In this document: one piece after another, positions 1-7,732 of the stretch
Layout of the letters: the number at the start of each line of letters is the position of its first letter
Numbering within the stretch: position 1 is the stretch's first letter
NCBI GenBank assembly: GCA_964647255.1
Contig: CAZYGI010000054.1
Span: forward strand, 1-26,390
Length of the DNA: 26,390 bases
Origin: CAWJEL01 sp964647255
GTDB lineage: Bacteria; Chloroflexota; Anaerolineae; CG2-30-64-16
Direction of reading: 5' to 3'
The notes under the pieces: model-generated
Databases searched by the model: none
Told to the model about the DNA's origin: nothing
What the model saw: the letters and a program-made list of their open reading frames with translations, nothing else
Position numbers and translations under genes: made by a program

Positions 1-2033
1 ACCCCCTCATCCAGCCGGATCGTCGTCCCGGGCGCAAGCTGCGCGGGGTCAACCGCCTGCGCACCGGGCCAGAGCGCGGCCGCGGCGGGACCGAGCGCCG
101 CGTCAACGCCCGCGCGCCATCCCGTCAGCAGCGGACGCGTTGCGGCGGCCAGCGCGGCGCCATCCCCCTGCCCATCCCAGAGCCAGACCCGGTTGCCGTG
201 CGGCGTTATGATAAGCGCCGCCTCCGCGCCTTCCCCCTGAACGAAGAAAAGGTGCAGATCGCCGTCCGGTCGCGCGGCCAGCGCGTGACCCGATAGCCAG
301 ACCGGCAAGGCGATGACCGCGGCCCAGCCCAGGGCGCGGCGGGTGGGGATCGCCGTCCAGCCGCGGCGGCGCAGCTCGCGCCATGCCAGGCCGCCGAACA
401 GCGCGGCATAGAACGCCAGCGCCGCGACGCGGCCGAACGCGCCCGCCTCCACCGACGCGAACGGCACGGCCGCGGTCAGGCGCACGATCGCGGTCGTGTA
501 GGTCAGGAACAGCCAGGGGATCAGCGCCAGGCCGCGGCCCAACGGCTCCCACGCCAGCCCGCCAAGCAGCGTCGCCATGCCGCCCGTCATGATCGGCGGC
601 TGCGCGGGCAGGATCAGGAAGTTGGTGACGAGCGAGATCAGCGACAGCCGGCCGAAGGTGTAGACGATCAGCGGCAGGGTCAACACCTGGGCGGAGAGCG
701 TCACGATCAGCGCGTCGTTCAGGAAGCCCATCACCCGCTGCGCCCGCTCCTGCGCCAGGAGGCGGCTCAGGAGCCGCTCGAACCCCCCGGAAATGCCGGG
801 GGTGAACAGGACCAGCCCGAGCGTTGCCAGGAAGCTGAGCTGAAAGCCGACGTCCCACAGCGTCAGCGGGTTGAGCGCGGTCATCAGCAGCGCGGAGGCG
901 AAGAGCGAGACGTATGCCGTGCTCTGCCGGCCCAGGTAGCCGGCGAGGACGAAGAGCGCACCCATCAGCCCGGCGCGCAGCGCGGCCGCGTCCGCGCCGA
1001 CGAGCAGCACATAGAGGAGGATGCCGGCGATGGCAGGCCAGGCCGCCCGCCGTTTGCCCAGGACTCGGCTCAGCCCGGCCATCAGCACGCCGGAGAGCAG
1101 CGCGATGTTGCTGCCGGAGATGACGATCACGTGCGAGGTGCCGGTGGCGGTGAACGCCGCGCTGACGTCTTCGGGGATGCCGCTTTCGATGCCGAGCAGC
1201 ATCCCGTTTGCCAGCGCGGCCGCGGGCTCGGGTAGGACGCGGTTCAGCAGGCGGGCGCCGCACGCTTTGACCGCGTAGAGCGCGGCCCAGAAGGGGTTGC
1301 CCTGGCCGGCCGCGATCCGCTCGACGCGCGGCCGGCGCATCAGGCTGTGGATGCCCCGCTGCGCCAGGTAGCGCCGGTAATCGAAGTCGGCCAGCACCGG
1401 CGGCGTTTCGAGCTGGCCCGCTGCCGCCAGCCGGTCGCCATAGGTATACGGAGGGAAACGCGGCGCAGGCAGCAGCAGGATGCCCTGCACGCGGTGCGTC
1501 GCCCCCTCAATCCGCACGCTGTCCACCCGGAGCCGATAATACGTCTGCACGTCGCGCTCGTCGGGATAGCCGACGATCACGCCCTCGACGGTCGCGTAGA
1601 CTGCACGCCGCTCATCGCCGTTGTAGAACGCCAGGTCGGCCGGGGTGACGCAGGCCGCATAGGGGTGCGCGTGGTAGCGCCACGCGCCCAGAACGAAGAG
1701 GAGGAGCAGAATGGTGCAGAACGAGAGAGAAACGGAGCTATCAGCGTTCAACTGCGTTTCTCTGCCCAACTGCTCAGTGGTAGTGGCGACTTCAGTCGCC
1801 TTTTTCGGGCGGTGAACGACTGAAGTCGTTGCTACGGAACGTGCCAGTAGTCTGCGTTCTGTTCTGGGGCGATCAACCAGCCGCCGGAGGAGCAGCGCGG
1901 CCAGGACCAGGGCGCCGGCGAGCGCGGCGAACGGCCAGGCGGGCGTCCCGCAGTCCAGTGCGCCGGCCATCCAGAGCAGGCGCGCAAGCAGGATCCCGGC
2001 GAGCCAGGCCAGGGTGAGATAGACAAGGGTCAT
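1..2033 (-). CDS. comEC: ComEC/Rec2 family DNA-uptake channel, partial (C-terminus beyond left edge)
   Basis: Inner-membrane channel that passes single-stranded DNA into the cell during natural transformation. Reading the minus strand from the ATG at 2033 gives 677 open codons to the window edge. Residues 1-50 and 105-117 are hydrophobic helices. Residues 130-240 form the soluble N-terminal OB-like region. Residues 270-580 are the polytopic competence domain, with the family's ISGSNIALLSG (305-315), the GADAAALRAG stretch (346-355) and DVGFQLSFLATLG (394-406). From about residue 590 a metallo-beta-lactamase-like region begins (DLHLFFVQGEG), but the usual DVGQGD signature is degenerate. Codons 66-84 are encoded by a palindromic repeat (1780-1835) lying between two membrane segments. 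No clear Shine-Dalgarno precedes the ATG, so the exact start is less certain than the family. The gene is divergent from the ATP-grasp gene. Confidence 0.9.
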   Translation of the reverse strand, partial: MTLVYLTLAWLAGILLARLLWMAGALDCGTPAWPFAALAGALVLAALLLRRLVDRPRTERRLLARSVATTSVVHRPKKATEVATTTEQLGRETQLNADSSVSLSFCTILLLLFVLGAWRYHAHPYAACVTPADLAFYNGDERRAVYATVEGVIVGYPDERDVQTYYRLRVDSVRIEGATHRVQGILLLPAPRFPPYTYGDRLAAAGQLETPPVLADFDYRRYLAQRGIHSLMRRPRVERIAAGQGNPFWAALYAVKACGARLLNRVLPEPAAALANGMLLGIESGIPEDVSAAFTATGTSHVIVISGSNIALLSGVLMAGLSRVLGKRRAAWPAIAGILLYVLLVGADAAALRAGLMGALFVLAGYLGRQSTAYVSLFASALLMTALNPLTLWDVGFQLSFLATLGLVLFTPGISGGFERLLSRLLAQERAQRVMGFLNDALIVTLSAQVLTLPLIVYTFGRLSLISLVTNFLILPAQPPIMTGGMATLLGGLAWEPLGRGLALIPWLFLTYTTAIVRLTAAVPFASVEAGAFGRVAALAFYAALFGGLAWRELRRRGWTAIPTRRALGWAAVIALPVWLSGHALAARPDGDLHLFFVQGEGAEAALIITPHGNRVWLWDGQGDGAALAAATRPLLTGWRAGVDAALGPAAAALWPGAQAVDPAQLAPGTTIRLDEG
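1780..1835 (-). repeat. Palindromic interspersed repeat, copy 1, inside comEC
   Basis: A 56-base element bounded by GTAG and CTAC. It holds two small hairpins, GGCGACT-TC-AGTCGCC (1785-1800) and AACGACT-GA-AGTCGTT (1815-1830). The two cores are also complementary to each other. Read as plus-strand RNA, 1780-1798 can pair with 1817-1835 over 19 positions, three of them G-U, with an 18-base loop. It is read through in frame by comEC (codons ~66-84). A divergent copy lies at 18243-18299. A further 9-base inverted repeat (1726-1734 with 1755-1763) sits beside it, so the inserted segment may be larger. No transposase is linked. It resembles a REP/MITE-type element. Confidence 0.75.
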
Positions 2034-2151
2034 CGTGACACCGCACGCGTGAGCATTCCGGCACGGTGACGGGGGGAGCGGCGGCTGGGGGAGTGGGCGC
2101 CGCGCATCACCCTGCTGAGGTGGCGCCATTCTCGCGCCGATCCGCTGAATG

Positions 2152-2168
2152 GACAAGTCCCACTTGTC
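2152..2168. promoter_or_regulatory. Perfect palindrome overlapping a -35 box; candidate operator
   Basis: GACAAGT-CCC-ACTTGTC is a perfect 7-base inverted repeat with a 3-base centre. Its right arm overlaps the -35 hexamer at 2164-2169, so a bound dimeric protein would be expected to compete with RNA polymerase. No regulator gene is in the window, so the binding protein is unknown. The operator role is inferred from symmetry and position only. Confidence 0.5.
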
Positions 2169-2192
2169 ACCCGTCCCGGCCACGGGTATACT
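2164..2192 (+). promoter_or_regulatory. Sigma-70-like promoter for the ATP-grasp/RNA methyltransferase pair
   Basis: TTGTCA (2164-2169), a 17-base spacer and TATACT (2187-2192) match the housekeeping consensus well. Transcription would begin near 2199. That leaves a short leader carrying the GGAGG-type ribosome site (about 2210-2214) ahead of the ATG at 2222. It also argues against the upstream in-frame start at 2066, which would precede the promoter. Confidence 0.65.
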
Positions 2193-2221
2193 TGCCCTGT
2201 CAATCCACCGGAGGTCAGCGC

Positions 2222-4561
2222 ATGTCCGAAGAGTCTCCCCACATCCCGAAACTTTCGCGCATCCAGCTTTTGCTCGGCCAGTTCCCGATCCTGGGCGACG
2301 TGATCCGCGAGCGCATGCGCGAGGAGCTATTCCGCCGCGGCATCATCACGCGCGATCGCTTTGCCGCCGAGGTGCGCCAGCGCGCCGAGCAGTCCCAGCG
2401 CCGCGAGGGGATCTTGAACGGTTACAGCGAGGAGACCGCGGAGACGTGGGAGCGCCGCCTGGGGATCATCCGCGACCAGTTGACCGAGTTTTACTTCGCC
2501 TACAACCTGTCGCCGCAGCTCTTCGAGGAGATTGCGCGCGATGTGCTCCAGCGCAGGCCCACGGCCGAGCAGGTTTTGAGCTTTAACCCGGAAATGGCGC
2601 CGATGGAGATCCTGTTCAGCCAGTTGGAACGCTACGTTGCGCTCCCGGAGGAGGAACAGGCGAAGGTGCGGCACCACACGCAGGAGACCAGGGTCGTGCT
2701 GATCAAGGCGCTGATCAGCGACGAGCTGGAGTTCGTGCGCGTTGCGAAGGAGTATCTGTCACTATCCGATTTACAGTGGATCCGCAATCATCGGGTGGGC
2801 CGCGGCAAGATCGGCGGCAAGGCCGCGGGGCTGGTGCTGGCGTGGACGATCCTGCGGCAAACGATCTCCCGCTTTTCTGACGACCGCGATCCGGTGCAAC
2901 TGGTGATGCCTGAGACCTATTTCGTCGGGGCGGATGTGAGCTATGACTTCATGGACCTCAACGGGCTGGGGAGCTATCTGAACCAGAAGTATAAGTCCGT
3001 GGATGCGATCCAGAACGAATACCCCGGGCTGTTGGCAGCCTATGCGCGCGGCCAGTTCCCCAAGGACATCGCCGCGGAGCTGCGGGAGCTGATCGAGGTG
3101 GTCGGCAAGAAGCCGTTGATCGTGCGCTCATCGAGCCTGCTGGAGGATAACTTCGAGCTTTCGTTCGCCGGCATGTACGAGAGCATCTTTCTCCCCAACC
3201 AGGGCACGCCGGACGAGAACTTTGCCGCGCTGCTGCAAGGCATCGCGCGCGTGTATGCCAGCGTCTACAACCCGGATGTGCTGCTCTATCGCAAGCAGCG
3301 CGGCTTTCTCGACTTCGATGAGCGGATGGCCGTGTTGATCCAAGCGGTGCAGGGCGGCGTCTACGGCGACTGCTTCTTCCCCGCGGCCGCCGGCGTCGCC
3401 TACAGCCGCAACCCCTTCATCTGGAGCCCGAAGCTCCGCCGCGAAGATGGCTTTGTCCGGTTGGTAGTGGGCCTGGGCACGCGCGCGGTAAACCGGGTGG
3501 CCGAGGATTACCCGCGCATGGTGGCGCTGAGCCATCCCACGTTGCGGCCCGAAGGCAGCCCACAGGAGATTCGCAACTACTCGCAGTATTTCATGGATGT
3601 GATCAACCTGACGACGAACGAGCTTGAGACGCGGCCGGTCACCGAGATCCTGGGCGGCGATTATCCGAGCCTCCGCTACCTGGCCTCGGTGAACAAGGGC
3701 GACTACATCAGTCCGATGATTTATGCCGATCGCAGCCTCGACCCGCGTGCGCTGGTGATCACGTTTGAGAGCCTGCTCGGTCAGACTTCCTTTGCGGCCC
3801 ATCTCCGCACCGTGCTGAAGGCGCTGGAGTTCAGCTACAGCCGGCCGGTGGACATCGAGTTCACGCTGAAGATCGGCAGTGAGTATCCCCGGCCCGCCGT
3901 CGAGATCCATCTGCTTCAATGCCGGCCGCACAATGGCCCGGACGAATCGCAGCGCATTCGTTTCCCGGAACGCCTGGCCGAGGGCGATACGATCTTTGGC
4001 ACCGAAAAGCTGGTGCCAACTGGCCAGGTCAGGGGGATCAATTACGTCGTCTATGTAGATCCGGGAAAGTACTTCGCCGAGGCCAGCGTAGTGCAGAGGC
4101 TGGACCTGGCGCGGCTGGTCGGCCGGCTGAATCAACGCCTGCAGGGCCAGCGGTTTATCCTGATGGGGCCGGGGCGCTGGGGCAGCTCCAACCCCGATCT
4201 GGGGCTCAAGGTCACTTACGCCGATTTCTTCAACACGCGGGCCCTGGTGGAGATCGGCCTGGCGCAAGGCAAGAGCCGACCAACCCTGTCCTACGGCACG
4301 CACTTCTACCAGGATCTGGTCGAGTCGCAAATCTATCCGTTGGCGATCTTCCCCGGCGAGCCGGGCAACCCGTTCAACGAGAAGTTCTTCGCCTCCGCGC
4401 TCAACGCGCTCCCGGTGTTGCTGCCGGATGATGGCCGGTACGCCGAGTTCGTCAAGGTGATTGACGTCTCCGCCACCACCGGCGGCCGGACGCTGGAGTT
4501 GGTGATGAGCGGCGACCAGGGGCGGGCGCTGGCGTATTTGAGCGCGGCAGGTTTGACATAG
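2222..4561 (+). CDS. PEP/pyruvate-binding (PPDK N-domain-like) ATP-grasp protein
   Basis: A 779-residue cytoplasmic protein related to the ATP-grasp half of PEP synthase and pyruvate phosphate dikinase. Visible markers are GGKAAGL (198-204, nucleotide-binding loop), the PLIVRSSSLLEDN stretch (298-310) followed by FAGMYESIFL, YSRNPF (394-399), VDIEFTLK (543-550, metal-binding acid positions) and LLQCRP (564-569), which normally closes the ATP-grasp domain. The phosphohistidine swivel domain and PEP-binding barrel that should follow are absent. Instead a C-terminal region (about 595-779) carries GPGRWGSSNPDLG and LSYGTHFYQDLVES, known from stand-alone proteins of this group. Residues 1-180 are a mostly helical extension. 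It is therefore unlikely to be a complete PEP synthase; substrate and product are unknown. The start is fixed by a GGAGG-type site and by the promoter at 2164-2192. The RNA methyltransferase follows 8 bases later. Confidence 0.85.
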   Translation: MSEESPHIPKLSRIQLLLGQFPILGDVIRERMREELFRRGIITRDRFAAEVRQRAEQSQRREGILNGYSEETAETWERRLGIIRDQLTEFYFAYNLSPQLFEEIARDVLQRRPTAEQVLSFNPEMAPMEILFSQLERYVALPEEEQAKVRHHTQETRVVLIKALISDELEFVRVAKEYLSLSDLQWIRNHRVGRGKIGGKAAGLVLAWTILRQTISRFSDDRDPVQLVMPETYFVGADVSYDFMDLNGLGSYLNQKYKSVDAIQNEYPGLLAAYARGQFPKDIAAELRELIEVVGKKPLIVRSSSLLEDNFELSFAGMYESIFLPNQGTPDENFAALLQGIARVYASVYNPDVLLYRKQRGFLDFDERMAVLIQAVQGGVYGDCFFPAAAGVAYSRNPFIWSPKLRREDGFVRLVVGLGTRAVNRVAEDYPRMVALSHPTLRPEGSPQEIRNYSQYFMDVINLTTNELETRPVTEILGGDYPSLRYLASVNKGDYISPMIYADRSLDPRALVITFESLLGQTSFAAHLRTVLKALEFSYSRPVDIEFTLKIGSEYPRPAVEIHLLQCRPHNGPDESQRIRFPERLAEGDTIFGTEKLVPTGQVRGINYVVYVDPGKYFAEASVVQRLDLARLVGRLNQRLQGQRFILMGPGRWGSSNPDLGLKVTYADFFNTRALVEIGLAQGKSRPTLSYGTHFYQDLVESQIYPLAIFPGEPGNPFNEKFFASALNALPVLLPDDGRYAEFVKVIDVSATTGGRTLELVMSGDQGRALAYLSAAGLT

Positions 4562-4569
4562 AGGATGCC

Positions 4570-5886
4570 ATGAACACTACACTTGAGCTGTTGCTCGACG
4601 GGATTGCGCACGGCGGCGAGGCCATCGGCCACGCGGCCGGCAAGGTGATCTTCGTGCCCTATGCCATCCCGGGCGAGCGGGTGCGCGTCGAGATCGTCGA
4701 AGCGCGCGACCGGTGGGCGCGGGCCCGGCTGTTGGCGGTGCTGACCGCCAGCCCGGATCGCGTCGCGCCGCCGTGCCCCTACTTTGGCGCAGGGCCGGGC
4801 GCGTGCGGCGGCTGCCAGTGGCAGCATATCGTCTATCCGCGGCAGGCGGAGCTGAAGCAAGCGATCGTCGCCGATCAACTGCGCCGCCTCGGCCGGATCG
4901 AACAGCCGAACGTGGCCGACATCGTCGCCCTGGCCGATCCGGCCTGGACAGAGGACGCAGCCGCTCCTCAATCCCCGGCTTCCACCCCCCCTTACCTCTC
5001 ATTGGGCTATCGCAACCGTGCGGCGTTTGCGTTGACCCCGGAAGGCAAGCTCGGCTATCGCCAGGCGGCGAGCCATGAGGTGGTGGCGGTGGAGGGCTGT
5101 CTGCTGCTCGAGCCGCGGCTGGAGGAACTGTACGCCGCGCTGGATGTGGCGTGGCCCGAGCTGACCGGCGTCGAGCTGCGCGCTGGCGCCGACGATGCGC
5201 TGATCCTCTTCGAGGCCGCGGGCCAGGAAGCCCCGGAGCTGGAGCTGAACCTGCCGGCCTCCTGCGCCGTGCGCCTGGCCGGCCCGACCGAGGCGGTCAA
5301 GCCGCTCATCGGCGAGCCGTGGGTGATGCACGAGGTGCTCGGCCAACCCTACCGCGTGTCGGCCGAGAGCTTCTTCCAGGTGAACACGGTCGGCGCGGCC
5401 GCGCTCGTGGAGATCGTGGCGGCCTACGCCGATCTCCGGCCCGGCGACGTGCTGCTGGACGCCTATTGCGGCGTTGGCCTCTTTGCCCTGGCGCTGGCCG
5501 ACCTGGCCGGCGAGGTCATCGGCGTGGAGGCGTCGCCCTCGGCGTGTGAGGATTTCGCCTTTAACGCCGGTGATCGAACGAACATCACCCTGCACGAGGG
5601 CGCGGTGGAGGAGGTGCTTCCCGCGCTGCTGGCGGAGGGCCAGCGGGCCGACATCGTCGTGCTCGACCCCCCGCGTGCCGGCGCGGGATCGGCGGTGATC
5701 CGCAGCCTGGCCGCGCTGGGGCCGCGGCGGATGGTGTACATTTCCTGCGATCCGGCCACGCTGGGCCGCGACGCCGTTTTTCTGGCCGAGGCTGGTTATC
5801 GTCTGGTCGAGGCGCAGCCGGTGGATCTCTTCCCGCAGACGTACCACGTCGAAACCGTGGCGTTGTGGGCGCGCCGCCAGGGCTGA
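4570..5886 (+). CDS. TrmA/RumA-family RNA (uracil-C5)-methyltransferase
   Basis: A 438-residue SAM-dependent enzyme methylating C5 of a uridine in RNA, most likely 23S rRNA (RlmD/RlmCD type); the target position cannot be read from sequence. Domain order: N-terminal TRAM domain (about 1-60); four cysteines placed for a 4Fe-4S cluster (C69, C79, C82 in ACGGCQWQH, and C177); SAM motif I LLDAYCGVGLFALAL (295-309); DPPRAG (366-371); and the nucleophile Cys393 in YISCDPATLGRD. The C-terminal FPQTYHVETV holds the family's catalytic-base Glu. The spacing C69-x9-C79 is longer than in E. coli RumA. It is probably co-transcribed with the ATP-grasp gene 8 bases upstream. A functional link between the two is not obvious. 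Confidence 0.93.
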   Translation: MNTTLELLLDGIAHGGEAIGHAAGKVIFVPYAIPGERVRVEIVEARDRWARARLLAVLTASPDRVAPPCPYFGAGPGACGGCQWQHIVYPRQAELKQAIVADQLRRLGRIEQPNVADIVALADPAWTEDAAAPQSPASTPPYLSLGYRNRAAFALTPEGKLGYRQAASHEVVAVEGCLLLEPRLEELYAALDVAWPELTGVELRAGADDALILFEAAGQEAPELELNLPASCAVRLAGPTEAVKPLIGEPWVMHEVLGQPYRVSAESFFQVNTVGAAALVEIVAAYADLRPGDVLLDAYCGVGLFALALADLAGEVIGVEASPSACEDFAFNAGDRTNITLHEGAVEEVLPALLAEGQRADIVVLDPPRAGAGSAVIRSLAALGPRRMVYISCDPATLGRDAVFLAEAGYRLVEAQPVDLFPQTYHVETVALWARRQG

Positions 5887-5957
5887 CGGCCACAAGGTCC
5901 CAGCGAAGAGCCTCAAAGCCTCGCCGTCGTGCGCCCTGCCTTGGCCGTGCTTCTTTT
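5886..5957 (+). terminator. Possible weak terminator after the RNA methyltransferase gene
   Basis: ACGGCC(AC)AAGG at 5886-5897 can pair with CCTTGGCCGT at 5939-5948, with a 2-base bulge and a long loop, followed by GCTTCTTTT. The long loop and interrupted T-run make this a weak call. The rest of 5958-6151 holds only the next promoter and a leader of about 140 bases; no gene was seen there. Confidence 0.3.
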
Positions 5958-5974
5958 CCCTACCAGCGGCAATT

Positions 5975-6002
5975 TTGCCGCACGCCCCGTTTTGTGTATA
6001 CT
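5975..6002 (+). promoter_or_regulatory. Candidate promoter for the first beta-propeller gene
   Basis: TTGCCG (5975-5980), a 16-base spacer and TATACT (5997-6002). The -10 hexamer is the same as at 2187 and 11673. It would give a leader of about 140 bases before the ATG at 6152, unusually long for this window. Confidence 0.5.
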
Positions 6003-6151
6003 CATGGCTCTGCCGCCGGGCGCCTCTGCTTGCCCGACGGATTTCGTTTTTCGTGCCCTGCGCGTTTGTGCCAGTTCTTGAGCGCATTTGCCCCGGCAGG
6101 GCCCTTGCTGCTGCGAAAGCACGACAGCATGAAAGCAAAGGAAGGAACTTG

Positions 6152-7606
6152 ATGTACGAACCATCCCACCCGCAAACACGGCGCCGATACTGGTGGCTGG
6201 CGTTCACGCTGGCCCTTGTGCTGTTGGTGCCGACGACGTTGACCCTCGCCCAAGGGGGCCAGGCCGCCGGACCCGCGGGACCGGCCGGAGTCTCGGCCAG
6301 CGCGCTGACCTGGACGGTTGTGCTGGATCAAACCAAGACTAGCGTGGATTGGCAGAACATTCTGTTCGTTGACAGCAAGGTCGCGTACGCGGTGGGCGGC
6401 GCACTCGAGGGGACCATCCAGCCGGCCGCCGTTGCCAAGTCTACAGATGGCGGGGCAACGTGGAAGATGCTCACGATCCCCCCGAAGTCGGATGGCTCGT
6501 TGGGCGGTATGCGTGGCCTGACGTGCAAGGACGCCAACACCTGCTGGGTCGCCGGGCGCTTCCAGGACATCATTCGGACCACGGATGGTGGCTCAACCTG
6601 GCAGCATCTGTCCTATAACCTGAATGGCCTGCCAGCGGCCGACCGGGTTGTGAAAACCATGTGGTCAGCCGCGGTGACGGGGTACGGCAACACCGTGCTG
6701 ACCGGACTGACGTGCGGCAAGAACTCGGACGGCAATTACCCGGCCTTCCTGCGCTCAACGGACGGAACATCCTTCCTGCCGGTTGTGAATGTGTCCGGCT
6801 GCAACGTCAAGTGGGACATTAAGTGCCCGGAACCCGGCCAGTGTTACGCCTCTGCCAACAATTCGGTGGTCTATACATCCACCGATGATGGCGCGAAGTG
6901 GACGTCCCGTGTCGCGCCGTGGGGCAAGTTTGTTCTGTCAGGCGTGAGCTGCACCAGCGTGACAGAGTGTTGGGCCACGGGGTTTGCCAGCAAGGGGTTC
7001 AGCGGCGCCGTCATCTGGCACACCACGGACGGATACACCACCTGGGAGCGCCAGGGAACTAATATGCCCTCGACCACTGGCCTGTACGATATCCACATGG
7101 TGGACGCGAAGCATGGCTTTGCTGCGGGTTGGGGCGTGGACAAGAACGGGAAAGTGGTCGGTGAGGTGTGGCGCACCGATGACGGTAAAAACTGGGCCTT
7201 GGACTCTGCCCTCAGCGCAAACGGCCTGGCCGTGGTGTGGGCGCAGAGCATGACCGACGTCTTCGTAGCTGACTGGGAAGGCAGGATCTGGCGCGGCCGG
7301 GGCCCTGAGACGCCGACGCCTTCGCCGACCGCGACGGCCACCGCGACACTGACTGAGACGCCGACGGCAACCTCCACGGCGACGCCGACCGTCACTTCCA
7401 CACCGACCGAGACGCCGACGGCCACGCCGACTGAGACGCCGACGGCAACGCCCACCGAAACGCCGACTGAGACGCCGACGGCGACGCCCACCGAAACGCC
7501 AACTGAGACGCCGACCGCGACGCCCACCGAGACGCCGACGGCGACGCCTACCCTGACGCCGACCGCGACGCCGCATCGCTACTATCTGCCGCTGTTCTAC
7601 AAGTAG
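6152..7606 (+). CDS. Exported Asp-box (YCF48/BNR-like) beta-propeller protein with Thr-Pro tail and YLPL C-terminus
   Basis: A 484-residue secreted protein of unknown function. Residues 12-34 form a signal peptide (RRR then a hydrophobic core ending TLTLAQ). Residues ~53-384 carry six Asp-box-like motifs (such as KSTDGGATW, RTTDGGSTW, TSTDDGAKW, HTTDGYTTW), typical of sialidase/YCF48-type propellers. Repeated cysteine pairs (CKDANTC; CNVKWDIKC with CYA; CTSVTEC) suggest disulfides outside the cell. Residues 385-474 are a Thr-Pro-rich linker, and the protein ends HRYYLPLFYK. The ATG at 6152 is preceded by an AAAGGAAGGA ribosome site. The propeller is closely similar to the first propeller of the next gene, pointing to tandem duplication. 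A photosystem role is not implied. Adhesion or matrix binding is a guess from architecture. Confidence 0.88.
   Translation: MYEPSHPQTRRRYWWLAFTLALVLLVPTTLTLAQGGQAAGPAGPAGVSASALTWTVVLDQTKTSVDWQNILFVDSKVAYAVGGALEGTIQPAAVAKSTDGGATWKMLTIPPKSDGSLGGMRGLTCKDANTCWVAGRFQDIIRTTDGGSTWQHLSYNLNGLPAADRVVKTMWSAAVTGYGNTVLTGLTCGKNSDGNYPAFLRSTDGTSFLPVVNVSGCNVKWDIKCPEPGQCYASANNSVVYTSTDDGAKWTSRVAPWGKFVLSGVSCTSVTECWATGFASKGFSGAVIWHTTDGYTTWERQGTNMPSTTGLYDIHMVDAKHGFAAGWGVDKNGKVVGEVWRTDDGKNWALDSALSANGLAVVWAQSMTDVFVADWEGRIWRGRGPETPTPSPTATATATLTETPTATSTATPTVTSTPTETPTATPTETPTATPTETPTETPTATPTETPTETPTATPTETPTATPTLTPTATPHRYYLPLFYK
7309..7573 (+). repeat. In-frame Thr-Pro-coding repeat tract
   Basis: Degenerate tandem units of 6 and 12 bases encode TPTATPTE/TPTETPTA-like repeats for about 88 codons. 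The tract joins the propeller to the YLPL tail and is probably an extended wall- or matrix-spanning stalk. Codon variation between units (ACG/ACC, CCG/CCC/CCA) shows it is not freshly expanded. Confidence 0.85.
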
Positions 7607-7627
7607 CGGCGCAACTGCAACATGCCG

Positions 7628-7669
7628 GAGGCCCCGCGGGACGCAAGCTCCGCGGGGCCTCTGTGTTTT
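7628..7669 (+). terminator. Strong Rho-independent terminator after the first propeller gene
   Basis: GAGGCCCCGCGG (7628-7639) pairs perfectly over 12 bases with CCGCGGGGCCTC (7650-7661) around a 10-base loop, followed by TGTGTTTT. It begins 22 bases after the stop codon and insulates the two propeller genes. Confidence 0.88.
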
Positions 7670-7672
7670 CAC

Positions 7673-7688
7673 GTGACGAAACCGTCAC
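7673..7688. promoter_or_regulatory. Inverted repeat upstream of the large propeller gene; candidate operator
   Basis: GTGACG-AAAC-CGTCAC, perfect 6-base arms with a 4-base centre, lies about 45 bases before the putative -10 at 7733. It follows the terminator rather than being part of it. Its symmetry and position suit a dimeric regulator, but no direct support exists. Confidence 0.35.
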
Positions 7689-7732
7689 ATTCCAACCGCC
7701 CCTCCCTTCATATTCATTTCATCCGATGCGGG

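Noticed and set aside
103..1263. 386-codon minus-strand open frame MRRPPAEPRPT... within comEC
   Set aside because: Arg-rich nonsense in the wrong frame. The adjacent minus-strand frame encodes ComEC membrane helices and motifs through the same region.
2066..2221. Longer N-terminus of the ATP-grasp protein starting at 2066
   Set aside because: It would begin upstream of the promoter at 2164-2192 and has no ribosome site; 2222 has a GGAGG-type site.
3128..4330. 400-codon minus-strand open frame opposite the ATP-grasp gene
   Set aside because: No family features; a shadow of the conserved plus-strand gene.
5975..6151. Upstream extension of the first propeller protein
   Set aside because: It would place a Cys/Phe-rich stretch before an otherwise perfect signal peptide and cross the promoter. 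The ATG at 6152 has a good ribosome site.
6152..7606. Photosystem II assembly factor (YCF48) function for the propeller proteins
   Set aside because: Only the Asp-box propeller fold is shared. The Thr-Pro tail, disulfide pattern and surface context fit a general exported propeller, and no photosynthesis gene is present.
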